A stretch of DNA of 64,000 nucleotides from Opitutia bacterium (GTDB lineage: Bacteria; Verrucomicrobiota; Verrucomicrobiia; Opitutales; Opitutaceae), in NCBI GenBank assembly GCA_016187945.1, contig JACPIT010000008.1, forward strand, positions 62,001-126,000, written 5' to 3'. Below, in pieces: positions 45,501-54,357 of the stretch (positions are counted from its first letter, which is position 1; every line of letters begins with the position of its first letter). Below the pieces are notes generated by a model that worked only from the letters and a program-made list of their open reading frames with translations, did no database searches and was not told where the DNA came from. The translations under genes and the position numbers were made by a program.

Positions 45501-45643
45501 TCACCAACATGAAGGCGCGCCTGGCGCGCATCGGCGGCCGCTGCGAAATTTCCGGTGAAACCGGACAGGGCACGAGCGTGTCGTTCATCATCGGCGTCGC
45601 GAGCCAGCCCGCCGTTCCGGCGTCCGATCCGGCTCAGGTCTGA
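42596..45643 (+). CDS. Reg_prop/Y_Y_Y two-component sensor histidine kinase (HisKA_3)
   Basis: A 1015-residue membrane sensor. After the signal peptide (RSIVTLLLAPLALTPGAAA), the periplasmic part has repeated Reg_prop units (GYLWFGTQSGLARFDG, EGTLWIGHQSGGV, EGNLWIGADSAGL, NGTLWVGTDGTGL, EGTLWIGTADHGL) forming two propellers, then a Y_Y_Y domain (FKYRLEGIDGTWIDAG). One membrane helix lies near 757-780. The cytoplasmic HisKA_3 has ERARIAQDIHDDVG (phospho-acceptor H807), and the HATPase has NNAARHA, DNGQGF and GHGLTNMKARL. Such sensors bind oligosaccharides from the target glycan in Bacteroidetes HTCS systems. Unlike those, the regulator is a separate gene 30 bases downstream. Confidence 0.94.
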   Translation: MLSPLRSIVTLLLAPLALTPGAAATTTLADGYAIRVWQTDDGLPQNLVHAAVQTRDGYLWFGTQSGLARFDGERFTVFDPTNAPGMQDRRITRLFADAEGTLWIGHQSGGVTRYREGRFETRLMPSGDVSGKIIGLGSDEQGRLWAMHENGAVDSLDGRASIPSLLPASDRPAVMGWANAARGNLWVVENGTSAQLVDGRLVAPSLPPPQGSNYVLGLAASKSGGAWILCDNRIRRWDHGRWVEDLGEFPWERDAGGSCLELRDGTLAVGTLRAGLFLVFRDGRPAIHFDHRNGLPQDWVRFLYEDREGNLWIGADSAGLVSIHPTAFSFLQLSEPARNTSVLSVAAAPNGTLWVGTDGTGLQRYAGGNWKHFGPEQGLANWYIPALAVSPQGDVWACDFWWGGPYRLEGDRFVRPPGLEENSSASHALLATGDAGEVLIGNRDGLRRWRDGRSTWLVKSPATPAPEVCAIARDREGAIWCGFAQGGLARSAAGQTSRFGLADGLASEAVQALCVDREGTLWIGTADHGLSRYKDGRFVNLGREHGLADNAVCAVLDDGMGFLWLSTRHGIQRIAKEDIERCADGKSPTFSSQIYDRSDGLPIVEFTGGFQSVACRAPDGRLWFACSKGLVSVDPARVESNPLPPPVVIDSLWVDGKNRTIPSGAPQARLAPDHQRLEFRFAGLSFVSPAKVQFKYRLEGIDGTWIDAGAKRNAFYSRLPAGTYRFRVIACNNDRLWNLEGASMTFTVAPFFWQTWWFLSACLLATVGAVAWTVRAITRRRMQRQIEAMERQHELERERARIAQDIHDDVGASLSRIAMLSQPARSDLAEPERAAAMLSRIYSTAREVTRSLDEIVWAIDPRHDTLDSLVDYMGKFAQNFLAPARLRCRLDLPVQVPAWPLTAEVRHNLFLSFKEALNNAARHAAATEVRISFRVRPDSFTLEVKDNGQGFSPARTSANADRVASGHGLTNMKARLARIGGRCEISGETGQGTSVSFIIGVASQPAVPASDPAQV

Positions 45644-45673
45644 GCCTCCGCCTCTCCCCGCTTTACCGAAATC

Positions 45674-46345
45674 GTGAAAACCGAAACTCTGAACGCCAAC
45701 TCCGCACCGTCCGCCACGATCACCGCCATGGTGGTCGAGGACGACACTTCCATCCGCAACATCCTCACGACCTGGCTCGACGAGGCGGACGGTTTCTCTT
45801 TCGCGGGAGCGTTTCCCGACGTCGAGAGCGCCCTGCCCCAGATCGCCCGCGCCAAGCCCGACGTCGTGCTCGTCGACATCAACCTGCCCGGCCTCAGCGG
45901 CATCGAGTGCGTGCGCCAGTTGAAGCCGCACACTCCGGGCACGCAATTCGTGATGCTCACGGTCTACGAGGACTCGAACCACATCTTCGACGCCCTCTCG
46001 GCGGGCGCCACCGGCTACCTCGTCAAAACCACCTCGCGCGAGGCCCTCATCGGCGCGCTGCGCGAGGTGCACGCCGGCGGCTCGCCCATGAGCGGCAACA
46101 TCGCGCGCAAGGTCGTGCAATCGCTCCAGCAACCGAAGCCCGCGCCGCGCATGACCGAGCAGCTCTCGAAGCGCGAAAACGAGGTGCTGGCGCTGCTCGC
46201 GCAAGGCTACCTCTACAAGGAAATCGCCGACGCGCTCGGCATCGGCCTCGAGACCGTGAACACCTACATCCGCCGCATCTACGAAAAGCTCCACGTGCAC
46301 TCCCGGGCGCAAGCCGTGGCGCGCTATACCGATCTCAGCCGCTGA
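45674..46345 (+). CDS. NarL/FixJ-family response regulator
   Basis: A 223-residue partner of the upstream kinase. The receiver domain has VVEDD near residue 20, phospho-acceptor D68 in VVLVDINLPG, the switch Thr in MLTVYED and Lys in YLVKTT. The C-terminal LuxR-type HTH has LSKRENEVLALLAQGYLYKEIADALGIGLETVNTYIRRIYEKL. Start is GTG at 45674. The pair is expected to switch on the surrounding glycoside-hydrolase genes. The CAGGAATNNNNGAC motif is a candidate target, but a link is unproven. Confidence 0.93.
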   Translation: MKTETLNANSAPSATITAMVVEDDTSIRNILTTWLDEADGFSFAGAFPDVESALPQIARAKPDVVLVDINLPGLSGIECVRQLKPHTPGTQFVMLTVYEDSNHIFDALSAGATGYLVKTTSREALIGALREVHAGGSPMSGNIARKVVQSLQQPKPAPRMTEQLSKRENEVLALLAQGYLYKEIADALGIGLETVNTYIRRIYEKLHVHSRAQAVARYTDLSR

Positions 46346-46430
46346 CGCGCCCGCCGCCCCCGGCCGGGCGCGGCGAGCCGCTCCGAAATCGCCGGACGCC
46401 GCTGTCCCATTTTTGTCCCCAAAAAATCCG

Positions 46431-46447
46431 CGGCAGGAATCCTTGAC
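46431..46447 (+). promoter_or_regulatory. CAGGAATNNNNGAC motif before the esterase/GH95/GH2 operon
   Basis: CAGGAATCCTTGAC at 46434-46447. Its end, CTTGAC, also resembles a -35 element. The same 7-N4-3 pattern occurs at 42338-42351 and 59555-59568. Confidence 0.45.
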
Positions 46448-46618
46448 GGCAGCCGCCGGGAAGCGTCGGTTTAAGGCTAAATCTCGTTTCGTCTGCAACC
46501 CCGCCACCCCAACCTCAACGTCCTCCTGCTGGCCGCCGTCGTTCTGACGGCGCACGCGGAGGAGAAACCCGAAACCGTTTCGCCCGACCGTGCGCGTGCG
46601 AACTTCGCCCGTCCCGTC

Positions 46619-47419
46619 GTGCTCGCACCGGACGACGTGCGCACGATTCCGGACGCGCCCGCCGGCTTCGATCAACCGCTCGCCGACGCGGCCGCGCGCG
46701 GTCGCGTCGATTTGTTCGACTACGATTCGACCGTCACCGGCACCAAGCGCCAGGCCTGCGTCTATCTCCCGCCCGGCTACTCGCCCGATAAAAAATATCC
46801 CGTGCTCTACCTGCTGCACGGCATCGCCGGCAATCAGCACGAGTGGACCGGCTACGTGCGCGCCGACGCGGTCCTCGACCACCTCATCGCCGACGGGAAA
46901 GCGCGGCCGATGATCGTCGTCATGCCCAACGGCCGCGCGCTCCCCGACGACCGCCCGCCGCCGCCGGACAAGGTTTTCACGCCCGAGAACGCCGCCGGCT
47001 TTGCCAAGTTCGAGCGCGACCTCCTCGACTGCCTCATTCCCGCAATCGACGCGAAATACCCGACGCTCGCCGATCGCGAACACCGCGCGCTCGCCGGCCT
47101 CTCGATGGGCGGTGGGCAGACGATCAACATCGGCCTCGCGCACCTCGACACCTTCGCGTGGCTCGCCGGGTTCTCCTCCGCCCCGAACGCGAAGCCGCTC
47201 TCCGAACTCATCCCCGATCCCACGGCCGCCCGCACGCAGTTGAAACTTTTCTACCTCTCCTGCGGCAACAAGGACGGCCTCATCAACGGCCCGCAATCCG
47301 TCCACCGCGCGCTCAAGGAATACGGCATCCCGCACCTCTGGAACGTCGACGACGCCGGCCACGACCGTCCCACCTGGGCCAACAACCTCCACCATTTCGC
47401 ACAACTGCTCTTCCGTTGA
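46619..47419 (+). CDS. secreted CE1-like esterase (feruloyl/enterochelin-esterase type)
   Basis: An alpha/beta hydrolase of the CE1/esterase D type: ACVYLPPGYSPDKKYPVLYLLHG, then the nucleophile elbow AGLSMGGGQT (S162 counted from the GTG at 46619) and the C-terminal DDAGHDRPTW with the catalytic His. These enzymes remove feruloyl or acetyl groups from hemicellulose. In-frame codons upstream (about 46514-46561) encode a good signal peptide, LNVLLLAAVVLTAHA, but no ATG, GTG or TTG lies between the stop at 46478-46480 and that stretch. The true start may be CTG at 46493. The gene heads the GH95-GH2-GH29 group. Confidence 0.85.
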   Translation: MLAPDDVRTIPDAPAGFDQPLADAAARGRVDLFDYDSTVTGTKRQACVYLPPGYSPDKKYPVLYLLHGIAGNQHEWTGYVRADAVLDHLIADGKARPMIVVMPNGRALPDDRPPPPDKVFTPENAAGFAKFERDLLDCLIPAIDAKYPTLADREHRALAGLSMGGGQTINIGLAHLDTFAWLAGFSSAPNAKPLSELIPDPTAARTQLKLFYLSCGNKDGLINGPQSVHRALKEYGIPHLWNVDDAGHDRPTWANNLHHFAQLLFR

Positions 47420-47439
47420 GGAAGTCCGCTGCCGCCAAA

Positions 47440-49833
47440 ATGCATCCGTTCCTTTCCCGCCATCTCTCGCTTCTCCTCGTCGCATCCGTGGCGCTTCGCG
47501 CTGGTGCACCCGACCCCGCTGCCGCCCGCACGCTCTGGTATCGCCAGCCGGCCGCCCAGTGGGTCGAAGCCCTGCCCGTCGGCAACGGCCGACTCGGCGC
47601 GATGATTTTCGGCGGCATCGAAACCGAGCGGCTGCAACTCAACGAGGACACGCTCTGGGGCGGCGGCCCCTACGATCCCGCCAATCCCGACGCTCGCGCC
47701 GCCTTGCCGGAAATCCGTCGCCTGCTCGCGGCCGGCGAATCCGCCGAGGCGCAGGCGCTCGCCCACGCGAAATTCATGGCGCGGCCGATGTGGGAGGCGC
47801 CCTACCAAACCGTCGGCGATCTGCTGATCTCGATGCCGTTCAGCGAAACCGCGCGAAACTACCGGCGCGAACTCAGCCTCGACACCGCCACCGCGCGCAC
47901 CGAGTTCCAGGCCGGCGGCACTGTCTTCGTGCGCGAATGTTTTTCCACCGCGATCGATCAAGTGATCGTGCTCCGCCTGAGCGCCCACGAAGCCGGCGCG
48001 CCGCAGAAGCCCGCGCGACTCTCGACGACGCTCGCGATGAAAACGCCGCAGCACGCGCAGATCGCTCCCGAGGGGAAAAACGATCTCGTGCTGCGAGGGC
48101 GCAACACCGATTTCATCACCGTGAAGGGCGCGCTGACGTTCGAAGCCCGCGTGCGCGTCGCGGCGTGCGACGGCCAGGTGAGCACCGACGGCTCGCAGTT
48201 GCACATCGAGAACGCCAGCTCCGTCACCCTCCTCATCGCGGCCGCGACCAGCTATCGCCGCTTCGACGACGTGAGCGGCGACCCGACCGCCGCGAATCTC
48301 CGCGTCCTCGCCGGCGCGCAGGAGAAGACGTTCGACGCGCTGCGCGCCGCGCACGTGGCCGACTACCAGCGTCCGTTCGGACGCGTGCAGCTCGACCTCG
48401 GACACACCGACGCGGAGAAACTCCCCACCGACGAACGCGTCCGCGCCGACGCGCTCGAGCGCGATCCCGCCCTCGCCGCGCTGTATTTCGACTACGCCCG
48501 CTACCTGCTGATCAGTTGTTCGCGGCCCGGCGGTCAGCCCGCGAATTTGCAAGGCTTGTGGGCCGACGGCCTTTGGCCGCCGTGGGGCTCGAAATACACG
48601 ATCAATATCAACACCGAGATGAATTACTGGCCGGCCGAGGTGACGAACCTCGCCGAGTGCACCGAGCCGCTTTTCTCGATGATCGAGGACCTGACGCACA
48701 CCGGCGCGAAGATGGCGCGCGATCAATACGGCGCGAGCGGGTGGGTCGTGCACCACAACACCGACCTCTGGCGCGCCGCGGGGCCGATCGACGGCGCCCA
48801 ATACGGTGTCTGGCCGACCGGCGGCGCGTGGCTTTGCCAGCATTTGTGGGAGCACTATCTGTTCTCCGGCGACGCGTCTTTTCTCTCCCGCGCTTATCCG
48901 CTCATGAAAGGCGCCGCGCAGTTCTTTCTCGATACGCTCGTCGCGGAGCCGCAGCACGGCTGGCTCGTCACAAGCCCGTCGCTCTCGCCGGAAAACGTGC
49001 ATCGCGCCTGGCCGGCCACGAACGCTCCCGCCTGGCCCGGCCATCCGCCGCATGGCGTTTCGCTGACCATGGGGCCGACGATGGACGAGCAGATCGTCCG
49101 CGATCTCTTCAACCACTGCATCGATGCGGCGCGCATCCTCGGTCGCGACGCCGATTTCGCCGCGCAACTCGCCGCCACGCGCGATCGCCTCGCTCCGAAC
49201 CAAATCGGCGCGCAAGGCCAGTTGCAGGAGTGGCTCGAGGACTGGGACGTGCAGGCACTCGAGCAACAACACCGTCACGTCTCGCACCTGTATGGATTTT
49301 TCCCCAGCAACCAGATCACGCTCCGCGGCACGCCGAAACTCGCCACCGCCGTCCGCAAGACGCTCGAGACGCGCGGCGACATTTCCACCGGCTGGGCCAT
49401 CGCGTGGCGCCTGAACCTCTGGGCGCGCCAGCAGGACGGCGAACGCGCCTACCGCATTCTCGCCGCGCTGCTCGGACCCGAGCGCACCTACCCGAATCTC
49501 TTCGACGCTCACCCGCCCTTCCAGATCGACGGCAACTTCGGCGGCGCCTCCGGCATCGCGGAGATGTTGCTCCAGTCGCACACGAGCGAGATCGAACTGC
49601 TGCCCGCGCTGCCGAAGGCGTGGCCGACCGGCAGCGTGCGCGGCCTGCGCGCGCGCGGCGGCTTCACGGTCGACCTCGAGTGGAGCGACGGAAAATTGCA
49701 ATCGGCGACAATCCACGGTGCGCCCGGCAAAACCGTCCGCCTGCGCCGTGGCGAGACGATCACCGAACTCACCGTGCCCGCTAGCGGCGAGTCCACCTGG
49801 AACGGCCAAGCGTCCGCCTCGCCTCAGTCATGA
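47440..49833 (+). CDS. secreted GH95 alpha-L-fucosidase (or alpha-L-galactosidase)
   Basis: A 797-residue exported enzyme. After the signal peptide comes the N-terminal beta-sandwich (TLWYRQPAAQWVEALPVGNGRLGAMIFGG, QLNEDTLWGGGPYDPANPDA), followed by an (alpha/alpha)6 barrel with NLQGLWADGLWPPWGS and NINTEMNYWPAE at 389-399. In GH95 the two Asn of the NxN motif (N389, N391) help activate the water of this inverting reaction. The C-terminal beta domain includes FPEG-less HPPFQIDGNFGGASGIAEML. It removes fucose linked alpha-1,2. Its stop overlaps the next start (ATGA), so it is coupled to the GH2 gene. Confidence 0.94.
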   Translation: MHPFLSRHLSLLLVASVALRAGAPDPAAARTLWYRQPAAQWVEALPVGNGRLGAMIFGGIETERLQLNEDTLWGGGPYDPANPDARAALPEIRRLLAAGESAEAQALAHAKFMARPMWEAPYQTVGDLLISMPFSETARNYRRELSLDTATARTEFQAGGTVFVRECFSTAIDQVIVLRLSAHEAGAPQKPARLSTTLAMKTPQHAQIAPEGKNDLVLRGRNTDFITVKGALTFEARVRVAACDGQVSTDGSQLHIENASSVTLLIAAATSYRRFDDVSGDPTAANLRVLAGAQEKTFDALRAAHVADYQRPFGRVQLDLGHTDAEKLPTDERVRADALERDPALAALYFDYARYLLISCSRPGGQPANLQGLWADGLWPPWGSKYTININTEMNYWPAEVTNLAECTEPLFSMIEDLTHTGAKMARDQYGASGWVVHHNTDLWRAAGPIDGAQYGVWPTGGAWLCQHLWEHYLFSGDASFLSRAYPLMKGAAQFFLDTLVAEPQHGWLVTSPSLSPENVHRAWPATNAPAWPGHPPHGVSLTMGPTMDEQIVRDLFNHCIDAARILGRDADFAAQLAATRDRLAPNQIGAQGQLQEWLEDWDVQALEQQHRHVSHLYGFFPSNQITLRGTPKLATAVRKTLETRGDISTGWAIAWRLNLWARQQDGERAYRILAALLGPERTYPNLFDAHPPFQIDGNFGGASGIAEMLLQSHTSEIELLPALPKAWPTGSVRGLRARGGFTVDLEWSDGKLQSATIHGAPGKTVRLRRGETITELTVPASGESTWNGQASASPQS

Positions 49834-52427
49834 TGCGCGTTTTGAAATTCGGGTGCGGATTGCTCGCAGCATCGCTCGTTGTCGCGAGCGCTGCACCAGC
49901 AGCCGCGCTGCGGCACGTCGAAAATTTCAATCGCGAGTGGACGTTCAAGCTCGGCGATCACGCGGGCGCGGAGGCGGCGACTTTCGACGACGCGTCGTGG
50001 GACCGCATCGGTCTGCCGCACTCGTTCAGCCGGCCGTATTTCGGCGCGACGAACGCCTTCTACGTCGGCTACGGCTGGTATCGGAAAACCTTCGAGGTGC
50101 CGGCAGTCTGGCAGGGCCGGCGGTTGTTTTTGGATTTCGACGGCGCGTTCCAGGACGCCGAGATTTTCCTCAACGGCAAAAAGGTCGGCGCCCACCAAGG
50201 CGGCTACACGGGCTTCGAGATCGAAATCACGGACGCCGCCGTGACCGGCCGCAATGTCGTCGCTGTCCGCCTGAACAATCGCTGGAACGCACGCCTCGCA
50301 CCGCGCGCCGGCGAGCACCAGTTCAGCGGCGGCATCTACCGCAACGTCTGGCTCGTCGTCACCGATCCGCTGCACGTGACGTGGTTCGGCACGTCCGTCA
50401 CCACGCCGCAGGTCTCGGCCGACGCCGGCGTCGTGAACGTGAAAACCGAGATCACGAACCAGTCGCCCGCGCCGAAAGACTGCACCGTGCGCACCGACGT
50501 CGTCGATCCGCACGGAGAGCTCGCCGTGTCGATCAGCTCGACCAAGCGCATTGCGCCCGGCCGCACCGAAACCTTCGACCAAACAAGCACGTCGATCGCG
50601 AACCCCGCGCTGTGGTCGCCCGAACAGCCGGCACTCTACACGGTGAAAACCACCGTGCTCGACGGCGAGCGGCCCGTGGACGACTTCGTGTCTCCGCTCG
50701 GCTTCCGCTGGTTCAAGTTCACCGCCGACCAAGGCTTTTTTCTCAACGGAGAGCATCGCTATTTCCGCGGCGCGAACGTCCATCAGGATCACGCGGGCTG
50801 GGGCGACGCGGTGCCCGAGAGCGGCGCGGAGCGCGACGTGCGGATGATCAAGGACGCAGGCTTCGATTTCATCCGCGGTTCGCATTATCCGCATGCGCCG
50901 GCGTTCTCGGCCGCGTGCGACCAACTCGGCATTTTGTTTTGGTCGGAAAATTGTTTCTGGGGCACCGGCGGTTTCGACAACCCGTGGGGCACGAGCGCCT
51001 ATCCGACCGATCCGGCGGACGAGGCGGAATTCGAGGCCAGCGTGCGCGCGAGTTTGCGCGACATGATCCGCATCCATCGCAACCACCCGAGCATCGTCGT
51101 GTGGAGCATGTCGAACGAGCCGTTCTTCAGCGAAGCCATGGTCATGTCCAAAGTGCAGCGTTTCCTGCGCGAACTCGTGGCCTATTCGCACGAGCTAGAC
51201 CCGACGCGTCCGGCTGCCATCGGCGGCGCGCAACGCGGCGACATCGACAAACTCGGCGACATCGCCGGCTACAACGGCGACGGCGCGCGTCTGTTCCCGA
51301 ATCCCGGCGTGCCGAACGTCGTGTCCGAATACGGTTCGACGATGGTCGACCGTCCCGGTCTCTACGATCCCGGTTGGGGCGACCTGCCCTACACGCCCGG
51401 CGCCGATCCGGCGAAGCCGGGTTCGTGGCGCCTCCCGTGGCGCAGCGGCGAAGTGATCTGGTGCGGCTTCGATCACGGCAGCATCGCCGGGCGGACCTTC
51501 GGCGGCATGGGCATGGTGGATTATTTCCGTCTGCCGAAGCGGCAGTGGTATTGGTATCGCAACGAATACCGGCACATCCCGCCGCCCGCGTGGCCGCAGC
51601 CGGGCGTCGCCGCGGCGCTGCAACTCTCCGCCGACAAGACGACGCTGCGCGCCGTTGACGGCACCGACGACGCACAGATCGTCGTCACCGTCGTCGACAA
51701 GGACGGCACGCCGCTGAGCAACTGCCCGCCCGTCACGCTCACGATCGAGTCCGGCCCAGGCGAATTTCCCACCGGCCCGAGCATCACGTTCGCGGCCGAC
51801 TCGGATATCACGATTCGCGACGGCGCGGCAGCGATCGAGTTTCGTTCCTATTTCGCGGGCGATACCGTCATTCGCGCCACGTCGCCCGGATTGAAGGATG
51901 CCGCGATCCGCATCGCGTCGCTCGGCGAACCGAAGTTCGTGCCCGGCGTGACGCCGCCGGTGCGGCCGCGTCCCTACCAACGTTTCTCCGCGGCGCCTTC
52001 GAGCGGCACGTGGGACAAGTTCGGCATCGAAAACCCCACCCGCGCCAGCAGCGAAGCGCCCAGCGAAACCGCCCGCGGCGCCAACGACGGCAACGCCCTC
52101 ACCACCTGGCGCGCCGCGGCGGGCGATACGGCGCCGTGGCTGCGCATCGACCTCGAACGCGTGGTAACGATCCAGGCGGTGCGTCTCACTTTCCCCGTCG
52201 CCGGCGCGTGGCGCTGTCGCGTCGACGTTTCCCAAGACGGCGAGCGCGACTGGCGCGTGTTCGCCGACTCCGCGCCCATCGAAACGCCGAACATGTGGAC
52301 GCCGCAGACGCTCACCGGCGCGCCGGTCGGCGGGCGTTACCTGCGCGTCACGCTCCTCGCGTGGCCCGAAGGCGTCACGCCTGGCATCGGCGACGTGACG
52401 GTCTCCGGCACGATCGCCCGCGACTGA
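49830..52427 (+). CDS. secreted GH2 beta-galactosidase with F5/8-type C domain
   Basis: 865 residues. After a signal peptide, the order is GH2 sugar-binding domain (HVENFNREWTFKLGD ...), immunoglobulin-like domain, and TIM barrel with acid/base E430 in SMSNEPFFSE and nucleophile E500 in VVSEYGS. An Ig-like/DUF4982-type segment (LSADKTTLRAVDGTDDAQIVV) and a discoidin-like F5/8 C domain (about 730-865: TRASSEAPSETARGANDGN, WLRIDLERVVTIQAVRL) follow. It probably removes beta-linked galactose from side chains; other GH2 activities remain possible. It is coupled to GH95 upstream and followed 26 bases later by GH29. Confidence 0.93.
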   Translation: MMRVLKFGCGLLAASLVVASAAPAAALRHVENFNREWTFKLGDHAGAEAATFDDASWDRIGLPHSFSRPYFGATNAFYVGYGWYRKTFEVPAVWQGRRLFLDFDGAFQDAEIFLNGKKVGAHQGGYTGFEIEITDAAVTGRNVVAVRLNNRWNARLAPRAGEHQFSGGIYRNVWLVVTDPLHVTWFGTSVTTPQVSADAGVVNVKTEITNQSPAPKDCTVRTDVVDPHGELAVSISSTKRIAPGRTETFDQTSTSIANPALWSPEQPALYTVKTTVLDGERPVDDFVSPLGFRWFKFTADQGFFLNGEHRYFRGANVHQDHAGWGDAVPESGAERDVRMIKDAGFDFIRGSHYPHAPAFSAACDQLGILFWSENCFWGTGGFDNPWGTSAYPTDPADEAEFEASVRASLRDMIRIHRNHPSIVVWSMSNEPFFSEAMVMSKVQRFLRELVAYSHELDPTRPAAIGGAQRGDIDKLGDIAGYNGDGARLFPNPGVPNVVSEYGSTMVDRPGLYDPGWGDLPYTPGADPAKPGSWRLPWRSGEVIWCGFDHGSIAGRTFGGMGMVDYFRLPKRQWYWYRNEYRHIPPPAWPQPGVAAALQLSADKTTLRAVDGTDDAQIVVTVVDKDGTPLSNCPPVTLTIESGPGEFPTGPSITFAADSDITIRDGAAAIEFRSYFAGDTVIRATSPGLKDAAIRIASLGEPKFVPGVTPPVRPRPYQRFSAAPSSGTWDKFGIENPTRASSEAPSETARGANDGNALTTWRAAAGDTAPWLRIDLERVVTIQAVRLTFPVAGAWRCRVDVSQDGERDWRVFADSAPIETPNMWTPQTLTGAPVGGRYLRVTLLAWPEGVTPGIGDVTVSGTIARD

Positions 52428-52453
52428 TTCGCACTCCTCCCCCGATTTTCCCC

Positions 52454-54133
52454 ATGAAAAAGATACTGCACCCCCTGCTCGCGCTATCGGCCGCCGTTTC
52501 GGTTTCGACACTGGCGCGCGCGATTCCGAGCAACGCTACCCCGACCGTCATCGTCAGCACGAGCGCCGAGCCGATGGCTCCGGGCAAATTTGCGCCGACG
52601 TGGCCGTCGCTGCAGCAATATCAAGTGCCCGGGTGGTTCCGCGACGCGAAGTTCGGCATCTGGGCGCATTGGGGCCCGCAGTGCCAGCCCGAGCGCGGCG
52701 ACTGGTATGCGCGCCATCTCTACCTCGAAAACGGTCCGCTGTGGGGTCCGAACGTCACCGCGTTTCACCGCGAGACCTACGGGCATCCGTCGAAGGCCGG
52801 CTTCAAGGACGTCATTCACCAGTGGAAGGCGGAGAAATGGGATCCGGAAAAACTCGTCGCCCTCTACAAGCGCGCGGGCGCGCAGTATTTTTTCGCCCTC
52901 GCGAATCACCACGACAACCTCGACCTCTGGGACTCGAAATACCAACCGTGGAACTCCACGCGCGTCGGTCCGCAGAAAAACCTCATTGCCGGCTGGGCCA
53001 AAGCCGCGCGCGCGAACGGCCTGAAGTTCGGCGTGAGCGTCCACGCCGCGCACGCCTGGAGCTGGTATGAACCGTCGCAAGGCGCGGACAAGAAAGGCCC
53101 GCTCGCCGGCGTGCCCTACGACGGCAAACTCACGAAGGCCGACGGCAAGGGCACGTGGTGGGACGGCCTCGACCCGCAGGATCTCTACGAGCAGCGTCAC
53201 GCGCCGAGTCCGAACTTCGAGGATCCGAAGACCATCCACGAGCGCTGGGACTGGAACAACGGCGTGACGCCGCCCGACCAGGCCTACTGCGAGAAGTTCT
53301 ACAACCGCACCATCGACCTCATCGAAAAATACCAGCCCGATCTCATCTACTTCGACGACACCTCGCTGCCGCTCTGGCCCGCCAGCGATGCCGGCCTGAA
53401 ACTCGCCGCGCATTTCTACAACCGCAATAATCAGTGGCGCGGCAACGACGGCGTGCTCTTCGGCAAGGGGCTCACCGCCGATCAGAAGAAGTGCATGGCC
53501 CTCGACATCGAGCGCGGCCGCAGCCACGTGATCGAACCGCTCCCCTGGCAGACCGACACCTGCATCGGTAGCTGGCACTACGACCGCGGCATCTTCGAAG
53601 GCCACGCCTACAAATCCGCGCCGACCGTCGTGCACACGCTCATCGATGTCGTCAGCAAGAACGGCAACCTGCTCCTCAGCGTCCCGCTCCGCGGCGACGG
53701 CATGCCCGACGAAGAGGAAATCGCCGTCGTCGAAGGCATCGCCGGCTGGATGCAGATCAACCAGGACGCCATCCACGGCACGCGCCCGTGGAAAATCATG
53801 GGCGAAGGCCCGCAGATGGCCGCGACCGAGGCATCGAGCGGCGCGAATTTCAACGAGGACAAAGTGAAGCCCTTCACCGCCGAAGACATCCGCTTCACCA
53901 CCAAGGGCGCGACGCTCTACGCGATCGTGATGGGCGCACCGAAGTCCGCCGTGGCCATCAAATCGCTCGGCACCGCCGCCAAGCTCCTCGACGGCGCCAT
54001 CGGCAACATCACGCTGCTCGGCTCCGACGAGAAACTCACCTGGTCGCAAACCGCCGACGCGCTGACCATCGCCGCGCCGCGCCACATTCCCAACGACATC
54101 GCCGTCGTCTTCCAGATCACGCCGCGCCGATAA
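52454..54133 (+). CDS. secreted GH29 alpha-L-fucosidase
   Basis: 559 residues with a signal peptide (LLALSAAVSVSTLARA). The GH29 barrel begins QQYQVPGWFRDAKFGIWAHW and includes AGAQYFFALANHHDN, KFGVSVHAAHAW and the nucleophile region DLIYFDDTSLPLW, where D301 is the likely nucleophile. The C-terminal part resembles the usual beta-sandwich. GH29 is retaining and complements the inverting GH95 in the same operon, covering different fucose linkages. ATG at 52454 follows the GH2 stop by 26 bases. Confidence 0.94.
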   Translation: MKKILHPLLALSAAVSVSTLARAIPSNATPTVIVSTSAEPMAPGKFAPTWPSLQQYQVPGWFRDAKFGIWAHWGPQCQPERGDWYARHLYLENGPLWGPNVTAFHRETYGHPSKAGFKDVIHQWKAEKWDPEKLVALYKRAGAQYFFALANHHDNLDLWDSKYQPWNSTRVGPQKNLIAGWAKAARANGLKFGVSVHAAHAWSWYEPSQGADKKGPLAGVPYDGKLTKADGKGTWWDGLDPQDLYEQRHAPSPNFEDPKTIHERWDWNNGVTPPDQAYCEKFYNRTIDLIEKYQPDLIYFDDTSLPLWPASDAGLKLAAHFYNRNNQWRGNDGVLFGKGLTADQKKCMALDIERGRSHVIEPLPWQTDTCIGSWHYDRGIFEGHAYKSAPTVVHTLIDVVSKNGNLLLSVPLRGDGMPDEEEIAVVEGIAGWMQINQDAIHGTRPWKIMGEGPQMAATEASSGANFNEDKVKPFTAEDIRFTTKGATLYAIVMGAPKSAVAIKSLGTAAKLLDGAIGNITLLGSDEKLTWSQTADALTIAAPRHIPNDIAVVFQITPRR

Positions 54134-54153
54134 TCCTAAAATCAGCAGTTGAA

Positions 54154-54286
54154 ACCACGGATTTCGCGGATGGCACGGATAGTTCAAGACTTCGGCAGCG
54201 GAGCCGCTTCACCCAGCAGGTAAACGAAGATGGGGAGGAAGTTTTCCCGAGATAATTCCATCCGTGTAATCTGTGTAATCCGTGGT
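54154..54286. repeat. 27-bp inverted repeat pair between GH29 and MBL genes
   Basis: Arms 54154-54180 and 54260-54286, beginning ACCACGGAT and ending ATCCGTGGT, match over 22 of 27 positions. They are AT-richer than the flanks, and within each arm the unit CACGGATT recurs. Such pairs are common as dispersed intergenic repeats in this lineage as far as I know. A terminator role for the GH29 operon is also possible. Confidence 0.55.
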
Positions 54287-54357
54287 CAATTTTCCTGCGG
54301 AATTTAGGATAATGTCGTGAATCGTCCGCCGCCCGGTCCCTGCCAGCAAAGCCTCCC

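Noticed and set aside
44396..47509. 1037-codon minus-strand frame across the sensor kinase, regulator and esterase genes
   Set aside because: It spans three well-supported plus-strand genes and has low-complexity Arg/Gly/Glu/Ala sequence without domains.
47251..49809. 852-codon minus-strand frame opposite the GH95 gene
   Set aside because: Antisense of a gene with clear GH95 motifs; no domain features of its own.
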